A stretch of DNA of 64,000 bases from Trichosphaerium sp. ATCC 40318 (GCA_038496445.1 JALMLS010000015.1:124001-188000); one strand, 5' to 3'. Positions 1 through 11,445 are shown, numbered from the stretch's first letter. Notes: generated from the sequence alone by a model not told the origin. Numbers and translations: made by a program.

Positions 1-168
1 GTTTGTAGAAAGACCAAGAAAGAGAATACCAAAAAGAATAAAACCTAAAAAGGTAAACAAACATTAAGTAGAGAACAAAAAATACTAATTATAAAGGCTG
101 CTACAAAAAAAAATCCACCTGAAAACAACACAAAGAAACACGACATAGTAGTACAACATGAAAATGAT

Positions 169-408
169 AAATCTTCTTCTTCTGACGACTTGTCAGACTT
201 TGATGAAATGGAATACTTGACAAATTATCGGTATGACAACTACTTACAGTGTTTGCTAACTGCTCAAGGCAATTATGGGATGACAGTGCTGTATGTGAAT
301 CTTCCTCTTCTAATGAGTTGTCAGACTTTGATGAAATGGAATACTTGACAAATTATCGGTATGACAAATACCTACAGTGTTTGCTAACTGCTCAAGGCAA
401 TTATGGGA
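169..408. repeat. Direct repeat, two copies, 128-nt period
   Basis: A block of roughly 112 nt occurs twice (about 169-280 and 297-408) with only a few differences. Each copy encodes an acidic Ser/Asp stretch followed by the same Tyr-rich and Leu-rich segment. The period of 128 is not a multiple of three, so the copies are read in different frames. The first copy continues an open frame from about position 50, and the second leads towards the coiled-coil ORF that follows. This looks like a recent internal duplication in a partial or decaying gene. Confidence 0.8.
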
Positions 409-712
409 TACTGACTCTGTCTCAAAGGGAATCAATTACCAGATAAATACGTACTTTAAAGAGAGAAATACATACCTTGACACTAGAAATAGTCAGTTGG
501 AAGAAAGAAATGCATACTTAGAAAAAAGAAATACTGACTTAGAAACAAGAAATAGAGTGCTAAAAGAACAAAATAAACATCTAAAAGAAAGTAATACCAA
601 GCTTCAGGAAGACAAAAGCCAAACTCACTTACAAGAAAGCATCTTTACATTGAAGGAGAAGATTGCTATGTTACAGATAAAACTATCTAGGCTCGAAAAT
701 ACAAAAAAATAA
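377..712 (+). CDS. Coiled-coil hypothetical protein, possibly partial
   Basis: An open frame of 111 codons is rich in Glu, Asn, Lys and Arg, with regularly spaced Leu. Residues about 28-70 repeat a short unit of the form ER-N-x-YL or TRN-x-x-L, as expected of a coiled coil. It starts inside the second copy of the 128-nt repeat. The true start may lie upstream and be joined by splicing: a GTATGT-like donor and an acceptor are visible near 291-324, but I could not settle them. No domain is recognised and no function is proposed. Confidence 0.35.
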   Translation: MFANCSRQLWDTDSVSKGINYQINTYFKERNTYLDTRNSQLEERNAYLEKRNTDLETRNRVLKEQNKHLKESNTKLQEDKSQTHLQESIFTLKEKIAMLQIKLSRLENTKK

Positions 713-908
713 CAAATAAGTTCTTTGCCAATAAACACATCTGACAAAACGTGTACTTCAGTATCCGCTATTTTCATGTGCATGACCTGCACTTGTTTTT
801 ATTTGTGATCACAGGACTTTATCTGTAAGAATAGGAAAACAATATGAAAGTGGTTTTTTTCTAGTCAAAAACAAACACTGAGTAAGATTACTAAAAGAAC
901 ACTCCTTT

Positions 909-1140
909 TTTGAGACAGTTTCAAAAAAGTTTGTTTGCTTTGCCTGCGGTACTTTTCCTCGGCACAATGCCAACGAATCGCAAAATGGTTTTTAACCCTA
1001 TAAGTATAGAATACTGGCTACATGTTAAATAGCAATTGAAATTTAAGACGGTTCTGAGGTGAGTAAAAATGTCGCAAAGATTCTCGAAATCCCGTAATAT
1101 CAACAATCAAAAATTTTGGTATTTTCGAAACTGTCTCAAA
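909..1140. mobile_element. MITE-like element with 18-19 bp terminal inverted repeats
   Basis: Positions 909-926 and 1122-1140 form an inverted repeat with the core TTTGAGACAGTTTC, differing by one inserted base. The intervening 195 bp has no convincing coding potential. I see no clear target-site duplication at the ends. The size and shape fit a small non-autonomous DNA transposon or a stable hairpin. The rest of 713-1200 shows no gene. Confidence 0.45.
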
Positions 1141-1200
1141 GCAATGCTGCCCTTAATACTCATGAAACCTTTTTAAACGTAAATGATGATTTTATTCATT

Positions 1201-1752
1201 TTACGCCCAACCGACCTGCTTAGCAGTGTTGTGATCGTTCCACACTTTTGTCATACGATTGATTTTACCTTCTTTGTTGGTGTACATGACGTAGACATAG
1301 TTGGATACACACGACTTGTTTGTAGCAGGAGAAGGGCCTCCAGGTCCTTTATGGGTACCATGGAACTTGGCGTATCCCATGTAAATACCATCAGATCCAG
1401 AAAAAGATACTGGCTCATATCTGCACCCAGGCATAATCTCGGCGCATAGTCCTACAAGAGGTTTAGAATAATCGCTAAGAAAGAATAACAAAAAAAGGTA
1501 AAATACTCTGTAACAGCTTGAAAGGCGTTACACTCGCGCTTTCAAGCACACAGCACCATTTTCAAAACGCTTTAGCGCTTATCAACAGTTTTTCGTACCT
1601 TTCATCCACTCAGCGTAAGCTGATAGCGTCTTGATGTCTTTTAACATATCTGCTTGGCAATCAAACGTAGCATCGGCTGTAATGTATTGTTTGATACCTT
1701 CAGCGCCTTTACCAGTTTCAATAGCGTCAAAAAAAGCTTTGATAGTATCCAT
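1201..1752 (-). CDS. SnoaL/NTF2-like small protein, copy 1
   Basis: Two exons (1599-1752 and 1201-1451), joined at a GTACGA donor and a GTAG acceptor in phase 1, give 134 aa. The start chosen is the Met of MDTIKAFFDAIETGKG, because upstream codons differ in frame from the paralogue. The N-terminal helix, an ATFDC-type strand, a WMKG segment and the C-terminal strand ending in a KINRMTKVWNDH motif fit the SnoaL-like/NTF2-like fold, which often binds small ligands or acts as an isomerase. The substrate is unknown. The paralogue 0.8 kb downstream has exons of exactly the same length. Confidence 0.75.
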
Positions 1753-2556
1753 TTGATCTCTTGTTGTGATGACTGTGCTTTGTTGCAACTATGATTATAA
1801 ATAGAAAGTGAGACTTCTGCTTTTTCCGGAAAGAGGATATAACTCGTGCTGTAGAAAACATACTATTTCGATCAGTGCACAGTCTTTTTTTAACTTTCTG
1901 TTTTCTGTAACAAGTTCTTTAATGTTCTTGTATTATTCAAGTGGTTTTATGCGAGATTATGCCTTTATTGGCAAGCGAAGCGTAACCAAGGCCACAAGTG
2001 CGTTAATAGTAGTTAATGGCCTTATTTTATTGCATAAAACTTTCACTTTCGAAAATCTTGCCTCATAGACATGTACATGTAATTTTAAGCGCTTAGAAAT
2101 ACACGGTTTTACAGTAGGAGCTATGTGTGGACAAAACAGACATTGAAGCTCCTTTTTTGCTCACAAAACTGTACTTTTTAAGCACAAAACTCAAACTCGC
2201 GCAGTGTAGTTGCCTTACATGTACAGACAGTTTAATGCTCTTTTTACAAAAAGGCAAAATTTCCTTTTGTAGAGACTTTGAACCACGAACTTGGAATATG
2301 GGTGCAGCACTATTGATAGTTGTTGTTACTTTCGTTTAAAAGTTTGCTAAATTTGTAAGCTACGCAGAACCTGGAGACTTTTACAGCTAGCGTTGCTTTG
2401 TGCGTATCAGTAGTGTACTGTTACTGTAATTAATGGCGTTTTAACTACTTGGTAAGCAAAAGGAATCAGTTTAATTGGATAAACATTGAGTAACGAAGAA
2501 AACGGTTATCTATTTTACGGTTTGTTAATTTACATTCCCTTTTCGCTGGTGGTTTT
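1753..2556. other. Intergenic stretch between the two NTF2-like genes
   Basis: About 800 bp lies between the tandem paralogues. Short open frames here have no recognisable domain or splice-supported partner. It should hold the promoter of the first copy and the 3' end region of the second. Nothing else is supported. Confidence 0.5.
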
Positions 2557-3015
2557 TTATGACCATCCTAGCTGTTTAGAAGAGAAATGATCGTTCCACA
2601 CTTTTGTCATACGATTGATTTTACCTTCTTTGTTGGTGTACATAATATAAACATAATCAGCTACACAAGACTTGTTCGTAGCAGGAGAAGGGCCTCCAGG
2701 TCCTTTATGGGTACCATGGAACTTGGCGTATCCCATGTAAATACCATCAGATCCAGAAAAAGATACTGGCTCATATCTACACCCAGGCATTATCTCAGCG
2801 CAGCACACTATGTAAATAAGTAATTGTTTGAACTTTTTATGCTAAAAGGTGTTGTTCGTACCTTTCATCCACTCAGCGTAAGCTGATAGCGTCTTGATGT
2901 CTTTTAAGATCTCTGTTTGGCTATCAAACACAGCGTCAGCTGTAATGTATTGTTTGATACCTTCAGCGCCTTTACCAGTTTCGATAGCGTCAAAAAAAGC
3001 TTTGATAGTATCCAT
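2557..3015 (-). CDS. SnoaL/NTF2-like small protein, copy 2
   Basis: Exons 2862-3015 and 2557-2807 give 134 aa, with exon lengths (154 and 251 nt) identical to copy 1 and the same AAAG|GTACGA donor. Only the intron is much shorter (54 versus 147 nt). Coding differences include CQADM to SQTEI in exon 1, and the C-terminal tail ends KQLGWS instead of KQVGWA. The central GYAKFHGTHKGPGGPS stretch is unchanged. This is a clear tandem duplication with both copies intact. Function is as for copy 1, with the ligand unknown. Confidence 0.75.
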
Positions 3016-3085
3016 TTGATCTTTTGTTGTGATGACGTGCTTTGTCGTGGGTAAATGTCTTGTCGTTACGATTTTTGAAGGAAAA

Positions 3086-3137
3086 TCACGTGAATAAATA
3101 AATGACTTAACAATTATTCTCAGAAGTATTCACGTGA
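3086..3137. repeat. Inverted repeat TCACGTGAATA / TATTCACGTGA
   Basis: Perfect 11-bp arms at 3086-3096 and 3127-3137, each carrying a CACGTG palindrome, flank 30 bp just upstream of the second NTF2-like gene. It could be a paired binding site for a bHLH or bZIP factor or a small hairpin. CACGTG is unusually common throughout the window. Confidence 0.6.
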
Positions 3138-3330
3138 CTTTTGCTAACCTTCAATTAACAACAAGAGGTTGCAAAAACCTCCAAAGTAAATAACACCCAA
3201 AAACATTTGAGCTGTCAAAAAAAAAAGAAAAGACAAGGCTAGTAAAACGTTGTGTATTAGGATTTCTCTACATTCCACCCAAGTAATAATTGGGTGATGA
3301 AGCAAGAAAATCAGTTGGTTTGCGCTTGTA

Positions 3331-4126
3331 TTAATCCCATTTCAACCAATCCATAAACTCGTTAAAGTCTAAAAGAAGAATACCGTTAAAAAAAATTTTG
3401 TACTGGTCTGATTTGTGTACCGATTTGTCCATCTCCATTCTTATCTAGTGCCTTCAAACCATCCTTATAGAACTGCTCGGACTTGAAAGTCTGACCTAGA
3501 GAGAAACAAAGCTTCTTGTACTCTTCAATGCCGAGTTTTCCTTTATTTTTATTAAATTAGCCTTAAACTAGCTCCAGTATTTTTATAAAAGAGTAAAAAC
3601 GCACCTGTTCTGTCTGTATCGTATTGTTGAAAGTATTCGATTGCTTTGAGAATTTGTGGGTTGGCTTCAAAGTCAAGCATTTTGAATTTATCCGTAGTCT
3701 GCCACCACTTCAAAAACTCGTCAAATCTAGCGATGTTAGAGCGATTTGGTGCATTTCGGTTTTATTAAACGTTCGTTCGTTTTCATTCAATTTGGAGTAG
3801 TGTATAGCCCAAACCTAGCACAAATATTGCATTAGCACGTACTGAACCGATGAGTTGTGATCTTTATCCATAGTCCGCATTATAGCTTGCGCTTGTACTT
3901 CGTTAACGTACATGCCAAGGTCATAGCACTGTTATGAGTAAGATAAACAAAAAATGCAACGGTTGCGCATCATACCAACGAACAAAACTCCTTCCATGAT
4001 ATTTCGTTACTGCCATCCTACCGTAAGGTTATTTTCGCTATTTTACAAAGATCAAAGTACAGTGTCGTATTTTTTAAAATGACTCTTAATAACGACTTTG
4101 TTCTGCGTAGTGAATGCTCCTGCCAT
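3331..4126 (-). CDS. Four-EF-hand calcium-binding protein
   Basis: Six short exons (4061-4126, 3976-4017, 3843-3928, 3605-3726, 3421-3540, 3331-3368) keep phase throughout and give 157 aa. Four EF-hand loops become complete only after splicing: D-T-D-G-S-N-E-I-S-W-K-E, D-K-D-H-N-S-S-V-Q-F-D-E, D-T-D-R-T-G-K-L-G-I-E-E and D-K-N-G-D-G-Q-I-D-F-N-E. Each loop has acidic positions 1 and 3 and Glu at 12. No extra domain is present, so a calmodulin- or centrin-like calcium sensor is likely, though the sequence is not calmodulin itself. Introns are 43-116 nt. The Met of MAGAFTTQ was chosen as the first in frame. A 5' UTR intron is possible. Confidence 0.88.
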
Positions 4127-4554
4127 GATGTACACTTCTAAAACAAGGAAAGTGGGAAGCTCACTTAAGATTGGCTTTAAGAATCAAAGTTACCTTGATG
4201 AGGCTTGTTTGCTCAGCACTGCGCAGAAATCAACACAAAGAAAGACATCGATTTAGTATCTACCCTGTTAGCCTTTCCTTCAACGCCTAGTTCCCCTCAC
4301 GTTGCATATGTCCTCCATTCACAAAAAAGTGCCTGTAAGATCTTTTGTACAACATATTAGCTTAATTTCGGGTATTCTGTATGTGTATTCGTGTGAGTAC
4401 GCTTCTTGGGTGTCTTTATTGCTATAAAACCACTTTCGACCACGCACAAACAACACTAATTTAATTCACAAAAGAGTCAATACATTTATTGCTACACTTC
4501 CGTGTTTTGGCACACCACTTGCCTGCGTTTATCTCCTTTGAGGTGTTTTGAGGC
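4127..4554. promoter_or_regulatory. Divergent promoter region
   Basis: These 428 bp separate the start codons of the EF-hand gene (minus) and the 956-aa gene (plus), so both promoters must lie here. A possible 5' UTR exon of the EF-hand gene ends near 4194 at a GTAACT donor. A long minus-strand open frame at 4461-4770 overlaps the neighbour's first exons and is judged to be a shadow. Confidence 0.5.
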
Positions 4555-7500
4555 ATGGCCACCAAGTATACGATAAAAGAAGATCGAGGGTAAATTTTAA
4601 CAATATCTTCTAGGGTTAGCCTCGGACAAGATCCGCCAGCGGAATTACGTATATTACGCAACTGGAATAAAAAATTACTTTCTCTACCAGTCCACAAGGT
4701 AAGCTCGTGTAAAAGCAGTGATTTTGGCTCAATTCCACTAGGATCTACCTCGTCTACTTAAACACAGTTCAATTGAAGATGTAAACGGTTATGTGGTATG
4801 TTGATCATTGTACTGCCAAAATAGCATAAAACACTGCAAACTATACTAAGCATTATTCTAATACACTACAGCTATGGGCTTACGAAGAAAAGCGCGATTT
4901 AATAGAAGACCTGTATACCTTCCTCATAACACTTGCTAACGCCGTCAATGAACCTCAGAACGCGAAAGAAATTGAAGATAACTTCCATTCCTATTTTGTA
5001 CAGCCTCAAGTACCCTTAGCTGTACGTTATACGCTACATTGACGCGAAAGTATTGATTTAATTGCTAAATCTCCTGCAGTTAAAAAAGTTTTTTTCGGAA
5101 ACACCTATTAAAGAATCAAGTAAGCTATTTGCTGTCCTTAGATGTATTCAACAAGAAATTATATGCACACCAGTACGCACAATGAGTCTCCTTTGAGAAA
5201 TTTTTTTTTTGATTTTCACACCTCACCTTATTTTCTTGTATTTCGGAGTATTTAGATACTAAAACCATGCGTATTGCGTCAAATGGTCACAAAAAAATTT
5301 TATACAAACGTGACCTGCATGTGATACAAACACAATTTTTTGAAAGAATCTTCACCAAGATTTTTTTTTGTTTTCTCTTTTCTCTCTCCTGTCGCACTGA
5401 CCATTGACACGTGATAACAACGTGATCGCGTATTTTTTTATTTATTTTTTTGTGACAAATGGTAAATAATTTCTTGTACAGGTTATGGAGTTACGTCAGA
5501 AAGTGTTGTACAGTGAATATCCGTACAAAGATCTTCCTGGTGAGATTCGAATACAGCTTCGGGTTTTTATTTTTTTTCTCGATGTTAACAGGTTGTAGGC
5601 ACTTGGAACTTCAAGATTGTTGTTGGTGACCAGATTTCCATTACTCACTTAAAAGGAGAACGCTCTCATAACTCAGAGTACGCAAGAAAAAGCAAATTAT
5701 TCGAAAAGTTCAGCCGACAAAAAACTAACCTTCTAGTCCAACGAAATACTTTGAGTTCTTTTGGGCTTTCGAGATTCGTTTCAATAAGGATTTCACTTCT
5801 ATACAACCACACCTATCTGTAACAGACTGGAAATATGGACCAAAAGTGCCTTCAGAACTAAAGAAGAAATTAGAGGAGTCTCTGTCGTACGAACACGTTT
5901 TTTAGAATTATTTTTATTTTTACCTCAACTCCGTTCTCGTTTCGCTCTTTCTCTTTTCTGACGCTCTTAGGATACTTGCTCCTGATTATGTACCTTATAT
6001 GCGTGTATGGAAGCGCAGTGTTATAGAATTAGCTATGCACGCAACAGTTATACGGCTTTTAGACAAGATTATCATTACTGGGTCAAAAGATACTCTTTAT
6101 GAACACGATTCAACAAAATCACGAGAACAAAATGTCACAGCGTTCATAAGGTTAGTATCGTTGTGACGCCTTCTATGATAATTTATTTCTCCTAAACAAG
6201 TTTATAGGACACTCACTGAGTGGTTAGAAGAACCAGATATGGCGGATGAAATAATGTCAAAGCTCGAAAAGGTAAGGCGAAGTTTTGTTTTTTTCAGTTG
6301 TCGTACTTACTGTATTTTTCTTGTTTTTTAGAGTTTGAATCAAGGTGGTGATTTATCAAATCAGATGAAGTACTTCTTTGTTCTAACAGAGAGTATTCAT
6401 CATACACGAACTTTTAGAATGATAAAAACATTACACCCTCACCTACGTTATCAGGTAAATCCAAAAACAAAACAAAAACCCGCGAAGGAGATTCTTTGTC
6501 CGTTTTTTTAATTAACTCTTTTTCTTGAATATCAATCAACTATTTGTATTTACTATCTTATAACAGGCTATTCTGACACTCAGAAACTCGTTTTTTGAGA
6601 AGTTTCCATTCGTTGATATACGTGGAGGATGGTACGACAAACAAACTCATTGGCTTTACTCCCTTTATTTCGTCTTCCATTTATTTTCTTGTTTAGGCAT
6701 GTTAATATCCGACTATCAGCTGGTTCTAAGGGCACTGTATCTGTTGTCCATTTTAATAAGGCAAAATCGCATGGTGATGAAGCGACTCAAAGCTTTGATT
6801 TTGAATGGAAACTAATAATGACATTTAACAAGTACCTTACAACACTTTCAACTGAAACTATCATTTTTGATTGGCACTGGGGAGATAAGACAGCTCATGA
6901 TACTCGATGTAAGATAAAGGCTGCATTTAGTCCTTTTATTACTAGAGATACGAGGTTTTATCGCATGTGGAATAGGTAAGCATGAAGTTCTTTCAGTTGG
7001 TTTTTTTTTTGTGATTTTTTTGATTGTTCTATTGTGCTTTTGTGTTTGGTTTAGTGTATTTATAGTTTGATTATAGGGATTCAGCAAGTATTTCTGAAGA
7101 TCTGTCGTTATCTTTGGGTCGAAATATATCGTCCTTGGAGATAAAGAGAGGGAAGAAAGTCATGTTCGCATCAAAGCCAACACAAAAAAATAGTGTAGCT
7201 TTATTGGTACTCGCTGAGTTATCAAGGTGCCCAGAAGCTGTTGAATATCTTGAAGAAAAGAAGAAGAAGCTTTCAGCTGGTTCTTCTATTACGCCCATAA
7301 TTGGTCACCTCATGGAAATGAATGGAACGAAACATCTTATGGGTGTTTTAAAATGTCTTCAAAGAGCAATCCTTGTTCCAGCTGCCATCGAGTTCAGAGA
7401 AGATATACACAAAGAGTTCCCTTTTAAAGAGACTAGAAAACATTGGGTTGCTAGGGTTAGTTACCTTCCAGATGGACGCGTTAATGTAGTACATAGAAGG

Positions 7501-9603
7501 TGAGAAGAAAGAACAATTGAACCAAATCTTTCTGTTTTCGGTTGCTTTTTTATGTTGACGTTTCTTTTTTAGGAAAGAGCAATCACGTGATATTGCACCT
7601 GAAACTTTTTTCGAATTTGATTGGGAACTGAAGGTTACATATAATCCTGAGCATGATAATGTTAGCGCAACATTTAAAATTTTTGATTGGTATGCTACCT
7701 ATGTTCACTACTCTAGAGTCGGTGTTTTTTACCAACTATTTGAACTTTTTTATTTGAATAGACACAAACATGTCATCAAATCACGTGATAATGCTTTTTT
7801 TTTTGTTTTGGTGTTAAGAAAGGTTTAGGTCATTTAGTAATCTTTGTCCTAAATCAAGACAAATGGCTATTGAGAAGGCTTTGATGCCTTATGCTGCCAG
7901 AGAAGCATTATATAACCGCGTTGCTAAGGTACAAGACTAATTTGCTTGTAGTAACCTTAATATTCATATTACTGTTTTAGAGACCTCTTGATAAGTTCAC
8001 TATGGCTACAGCTCTAACAGGACTCGTTTCCAGGGTTGAAATATTAGATGAGAATGACCAACGTGTATGTGAACTCTCAACACTTTTTTAATTTTACAAA
8101 AGTTTTCACTTTTGTTTGTTTTCTCAAGACTTATGTTGGCTTCGCCTTTAATGATATTGTATCTATAGATTTTCAAACACTCTCCTACAGCAACTGTTGC
8201 TTCTGGCCTACGCTCTTTCTTAACAACATTGGCTGTACGTTTGGAAGAAAGAGAAGTAAGCGATAAAATAGATAGTGTATTAGACAAATACTTGAAGTCA
8301 ACAATAGATGCAACCAAAGGTATGTACATGTATTTTATACTACCGAAAGTCTTCATTACTACAAGTGTATACTACTTCTATAAATATTCCACTCGTGTGA
8401 TAATAGTTGTCGTTGTACTAACCAAGGCACAAAATAGGAATCGATGATTTTTTCAGACGTGGAGGTTTGATAGAGTGTGGTCTTCATAGTGATAGCAGAA
8501 TGATTGTTATGCTTAAATTTTGTACCACAGATATGCTTATACCTTGTATTCTGTTTCTGCGTAAGAAATACTACACAAAATGTCCATACGTTGTACGTAC
8601 ACTAAAGTCACACTTCACTTCTTACTGTAAAAGCCAACTTTTTTTTTTGGTCTTCTGTTTCTGCTTCGTTTATGAACTCAGGCTTTTATTAAACTTTGTT
8701 ATTAGGAGACTAAAGGAAGTTGGCGTGTTCGTATAAAGTTTGGAAAACGTCATTTTAAAGTAGAGCATATAAGACAGGAGCACTCAAAGAGTGATCAACT
8801 TGATGAGTATTTTAAGTTCAACTGGGACTTGACATTTACATTTTATCATAAAGCACTCCAAGATTTTAAAGCAAGTTTCCGTATAACTGGCATGGCTTTC
8901 CATGAGAGTATAGATCCTTCTATAAAAGCATATCTACAGTTCGTTTTCCACGTACGTCATCAATGAAGAAATTAATCAAAAAAATCTCAAATTTTTCTTA
9001 TTGAAAATCCCTTGCGTTTTTTTTTTCATCAACTAGTCTTGCTTTGCAGCTGGTTTCAAAATTTTACTTTAAATGCGTCACAGTGTATACTTTTGTGCGT
9101 CTTTGATATCTTTGATTGCTTTTGTTTGAACGTCTCACGTGTCACGATGATGGAAAAACTGTTTTGTTGATTTTTTGTTAGGATGTAGTTGAATCTGATC
9201 GTGGGTTTGGTGAAGGAGTAGTATCATTACCATTAGGTGTTGCTATTAAATCTCTCCTCACTTCTCTAAGAGACATACCAAATTTACCTACTCCTAATCA
9301 CCCACAACTCAGTAACATGTCAATAATAAGAGTATTGGAAGCCATAGGTACAGTTTGGGTTTTTAATACAACTTTTGCATTTTGAAAACAAACTACCATG
9401 TGACAAGATTCATTTATATTCGCTATGTACTTGCCAAAACATGGCTCGTTTTTTCGAAAGGTGTTTTTTCTCCAGTTTTGGCTTTGCATTGACTTTGCTT
9501 GTTAAACTGTAGTGTTCGAATTACTTATAATATTATTTTAGATAGTACATTGCGTGCACATGTTGAAACACTACCTAATGTTATGTTATCAACAGACACC
9601 TAA
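4555..9603 (+). CDS. Large protein with four copies of an unrecognised beta-type module
   Basis: I join 21 exons: 4555-4589, 4614-4698, 4872-5021, 5080-5172, 5482-5562, 5592-5677, 5737-5886, 5971-6150, 6208-6271, 6332-6454, 6567-6631, 6697-6975, 7077-7499, 7573-7689, 7829-7928, 7981-8062, 8191-8319, 8438-8592, 8706-8951, 9182-9347 and 9542-9603. The total is 2871 nt, 956 aa, with no stop. A helical N-terminus is followed by four modules. Each begins with a helix and an aromatic motif (EYPYK, KFPFV, EFPFK, KCPYV), then W-x-V/F-x-I/V strands, an H-x-R/K, and a conserved F-x-F-x-W-x-L strand (e.g. FEFDWELKVTY, FKFNWDLTFTF). I recognise no family. One further 30-nt exon near 5250 is possible. Confidence 0.75.
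4590..4613 (+). other. Candidate 24-nt intron
   Basis: Between the only upstream ATG in context (4555) and the next open segment lies GTAAAT...TTTAAC...TTCTAG, 24 nt with donor, branch-like and acceptor motifs. Removing it joins GG and G in phase and skips a TAA. A second candidate of 29 nt is at 5563-5591 in the same gene. The alternative is that translation starts elsewhere. Confidence 0.45.
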
Positions 9604-10683
9604 ACACATAACTCTGTTAACACCACAAGAAAAATTAAATCCAAAAAAAAAAGCCGAAAACATGTTTTTGTACAGTAAATAAAAACCAAAAAATGTAGTG
9701 ACAATGCTGTTGTATTTTTAAAACAAACCTTGAACCTAACAAGTTCATATCTCCTTTGAGAACTTCGACTATTAAGCTATGTACACATGCTCTTGTACTA
9801 TATTGTGTGCACGAAACACGCTGCTTGCACCCTTGCAACAAACGTACATGTGCTTTCAGGTGGCTAGCATTAGTTTAGACTAATGGTAGAAACTCACAAG
9901 TGTAATATGTTGTTTTTAGGGGAAGTGGAGAGTGGGTAAATTGCCAGGAGTAATTACAAGGACAAAAAACAAAAGCGCTTAAACCAATTTCATATTAGTC
10001 CTTGTACACAGAAAAATGTAACACCGATGCGTCAAAACGCAATAACTCTTTAAGGCAACAGTTCAGTAATAGTATTATTGCTCATTTTTCTGTTTGAGGA
10101 TTTAGTGTTTAAGTCCAAATGGTTTAAACTAGTGTATGCTACTATATGGTGTCTTATAAGGGGATAATGTAGGTTGCTTGGTTCCCGTTTTATTATTATA
10201 GTGACTGACTTTTGGAGTTGGCTGCAATATCAACGACGGAGTCTATTTGCAAAGTACCAAGAATGTAGAAATGTACGACTCATGGAAAGATCATAATGAC
10301 AACAAAGTGGAAGAGATCCTGTTTTAAGGTATATGTGAGTTAAGCAAAATAACCTTGTTAACACATGTACCAAACCCAGGCAGTTAGCTTTATTCTCATG
10401 GAAGAAATAAAGAAAAAAAAAAGCACCAAAAAAAAAACGCAGAAGAAACATAAAAAGCTGCAATAAATATATTGCTCCTACGCAGAGATATACAAAAAAA
10501 TTAAAGAAAAACTCCTTGAAATGTTTGGAAAAGCATCAAAAAAATACAAAGAAAAGCAACTCAAAAAAACTGCGGAATTTAGTCATGAAGTACTTGCATA
10601 ATTTTTTTGAAATTTCCTTTCGTGTTCTCAATGGTACAAAGTCCAAAAAAAAAATCAGCGTACAAATAACATGGTTTAGGGAC
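9604..10683. other. Long intergenic region
   Basis: About 1.1 kb, notably A-rich near 10400-10650 on the plus strand. Short open frames are low-complexity and unsupported. No tRNA-like or other RNA gene was recognised. Confidence 0.5.
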
Positions 10684-11445
10684 TCAGACATCTGCCATCA
10701 GTGTCGCCTCAAATTGTTTTCTTGACATTATCTCAGATGGGTATTGGCGGTTTTCCCATAGATATTCTTGATAAGCGTCCATGGGCGTGATGTTGAGGAT
10801 GTAATCAGAATGTACAAGCGCTCCCAACGTGTACGTTTCACCATCTCTAAAAAAAAAAGCCTCAAAGTATTTGAATACCTCAGATTGCTGAAAGATGTGG
10901 TTATCAAGCTCAACCAACGCGTTATATAGTTCCCCAAAGGCCACATTTATCTTGTACAATACCAATGGACCAATAGCACACATGTCCCTTACGTAGGTTA
11001 CTAAAATTGCGAAATTTCTATTTGGTTTTGATTAACAAAGGTACAGAGTGAAAAAAACCCCTAGGCTTATCTATCGACTTATTGAATAGATTGTACGATA
11101 AAAAAAGGAGACAATGTATTTTTTTGAAAGAAAAAAACTTAGAGTTGTGGGCGTAATTAGTAGTACCTCACTGTAGCGCGGGTAAGATGCACAACCACAT
11201 CTCTTTAGCGCTTGAAAGTTTGAAACAAGAATCCTATGATGTCTAGAAAAGCTATGATTGCCAGTAGTCCACTGGCAGTGTTGAAAGGGTGTACAATGTA
11301 CTTTGACATCCGTAGGAAGTAAAACCCACAAACAATAAACAATACGTACCTTGCTATGTACTTGTTCGTATGTATTCTCTAATGACTTGATGCGCTGGTT
11401 GTATATTGGATAGAATTCTAAAACTACAGGACTTGCACGCTTCAC
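10684..11445 (-). CDS. Hypothetical protein, three exons
   Basis: Exons 11350-11445, 11172-11202 and 10684-11000 keep phase and give 147 aa. The N-terminus MKRASPVVLEFYPIYNQRIK is followed by a short RCGCASYPRY exon and a long helical C-terminal part with GELYNALVELDNHIFQQ and PMDAYQEYLWENRQYPSE. No family is recognised. A poly-T run at 10851-10860 followed by AG mimics an acceptor inside the last exon, but splicing there would break the frame. An alternative frame over the same stretch is less protein-like. Confidence 0.45.

Noticed and set aside
4461-4770. Minus-strand open frame of about 100 codons beside the EF-hand gene
   Set aside because: It lies antisense to the first two exons of the 956-aa gene, which are supported by phase-keeping splices into a long coherent protein. 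The minus frame has no partner exons or known domain.
4700-9603. Initial thought that this region encodes an Argonaute/PIWI protein
   Set aside because: After exon joining, no PAZ, MID or PIWI motif (no DEDH catalytic tetrad) appears. The protein instead shows four copies of a different module.
10826-10895. 32-nt intron with a poly-T acceptor within the small hypothetical gene
   Set aside because: Splicing there would break the frame with an immediate stop, whereas the unspliced frame runs on as plausible protein.
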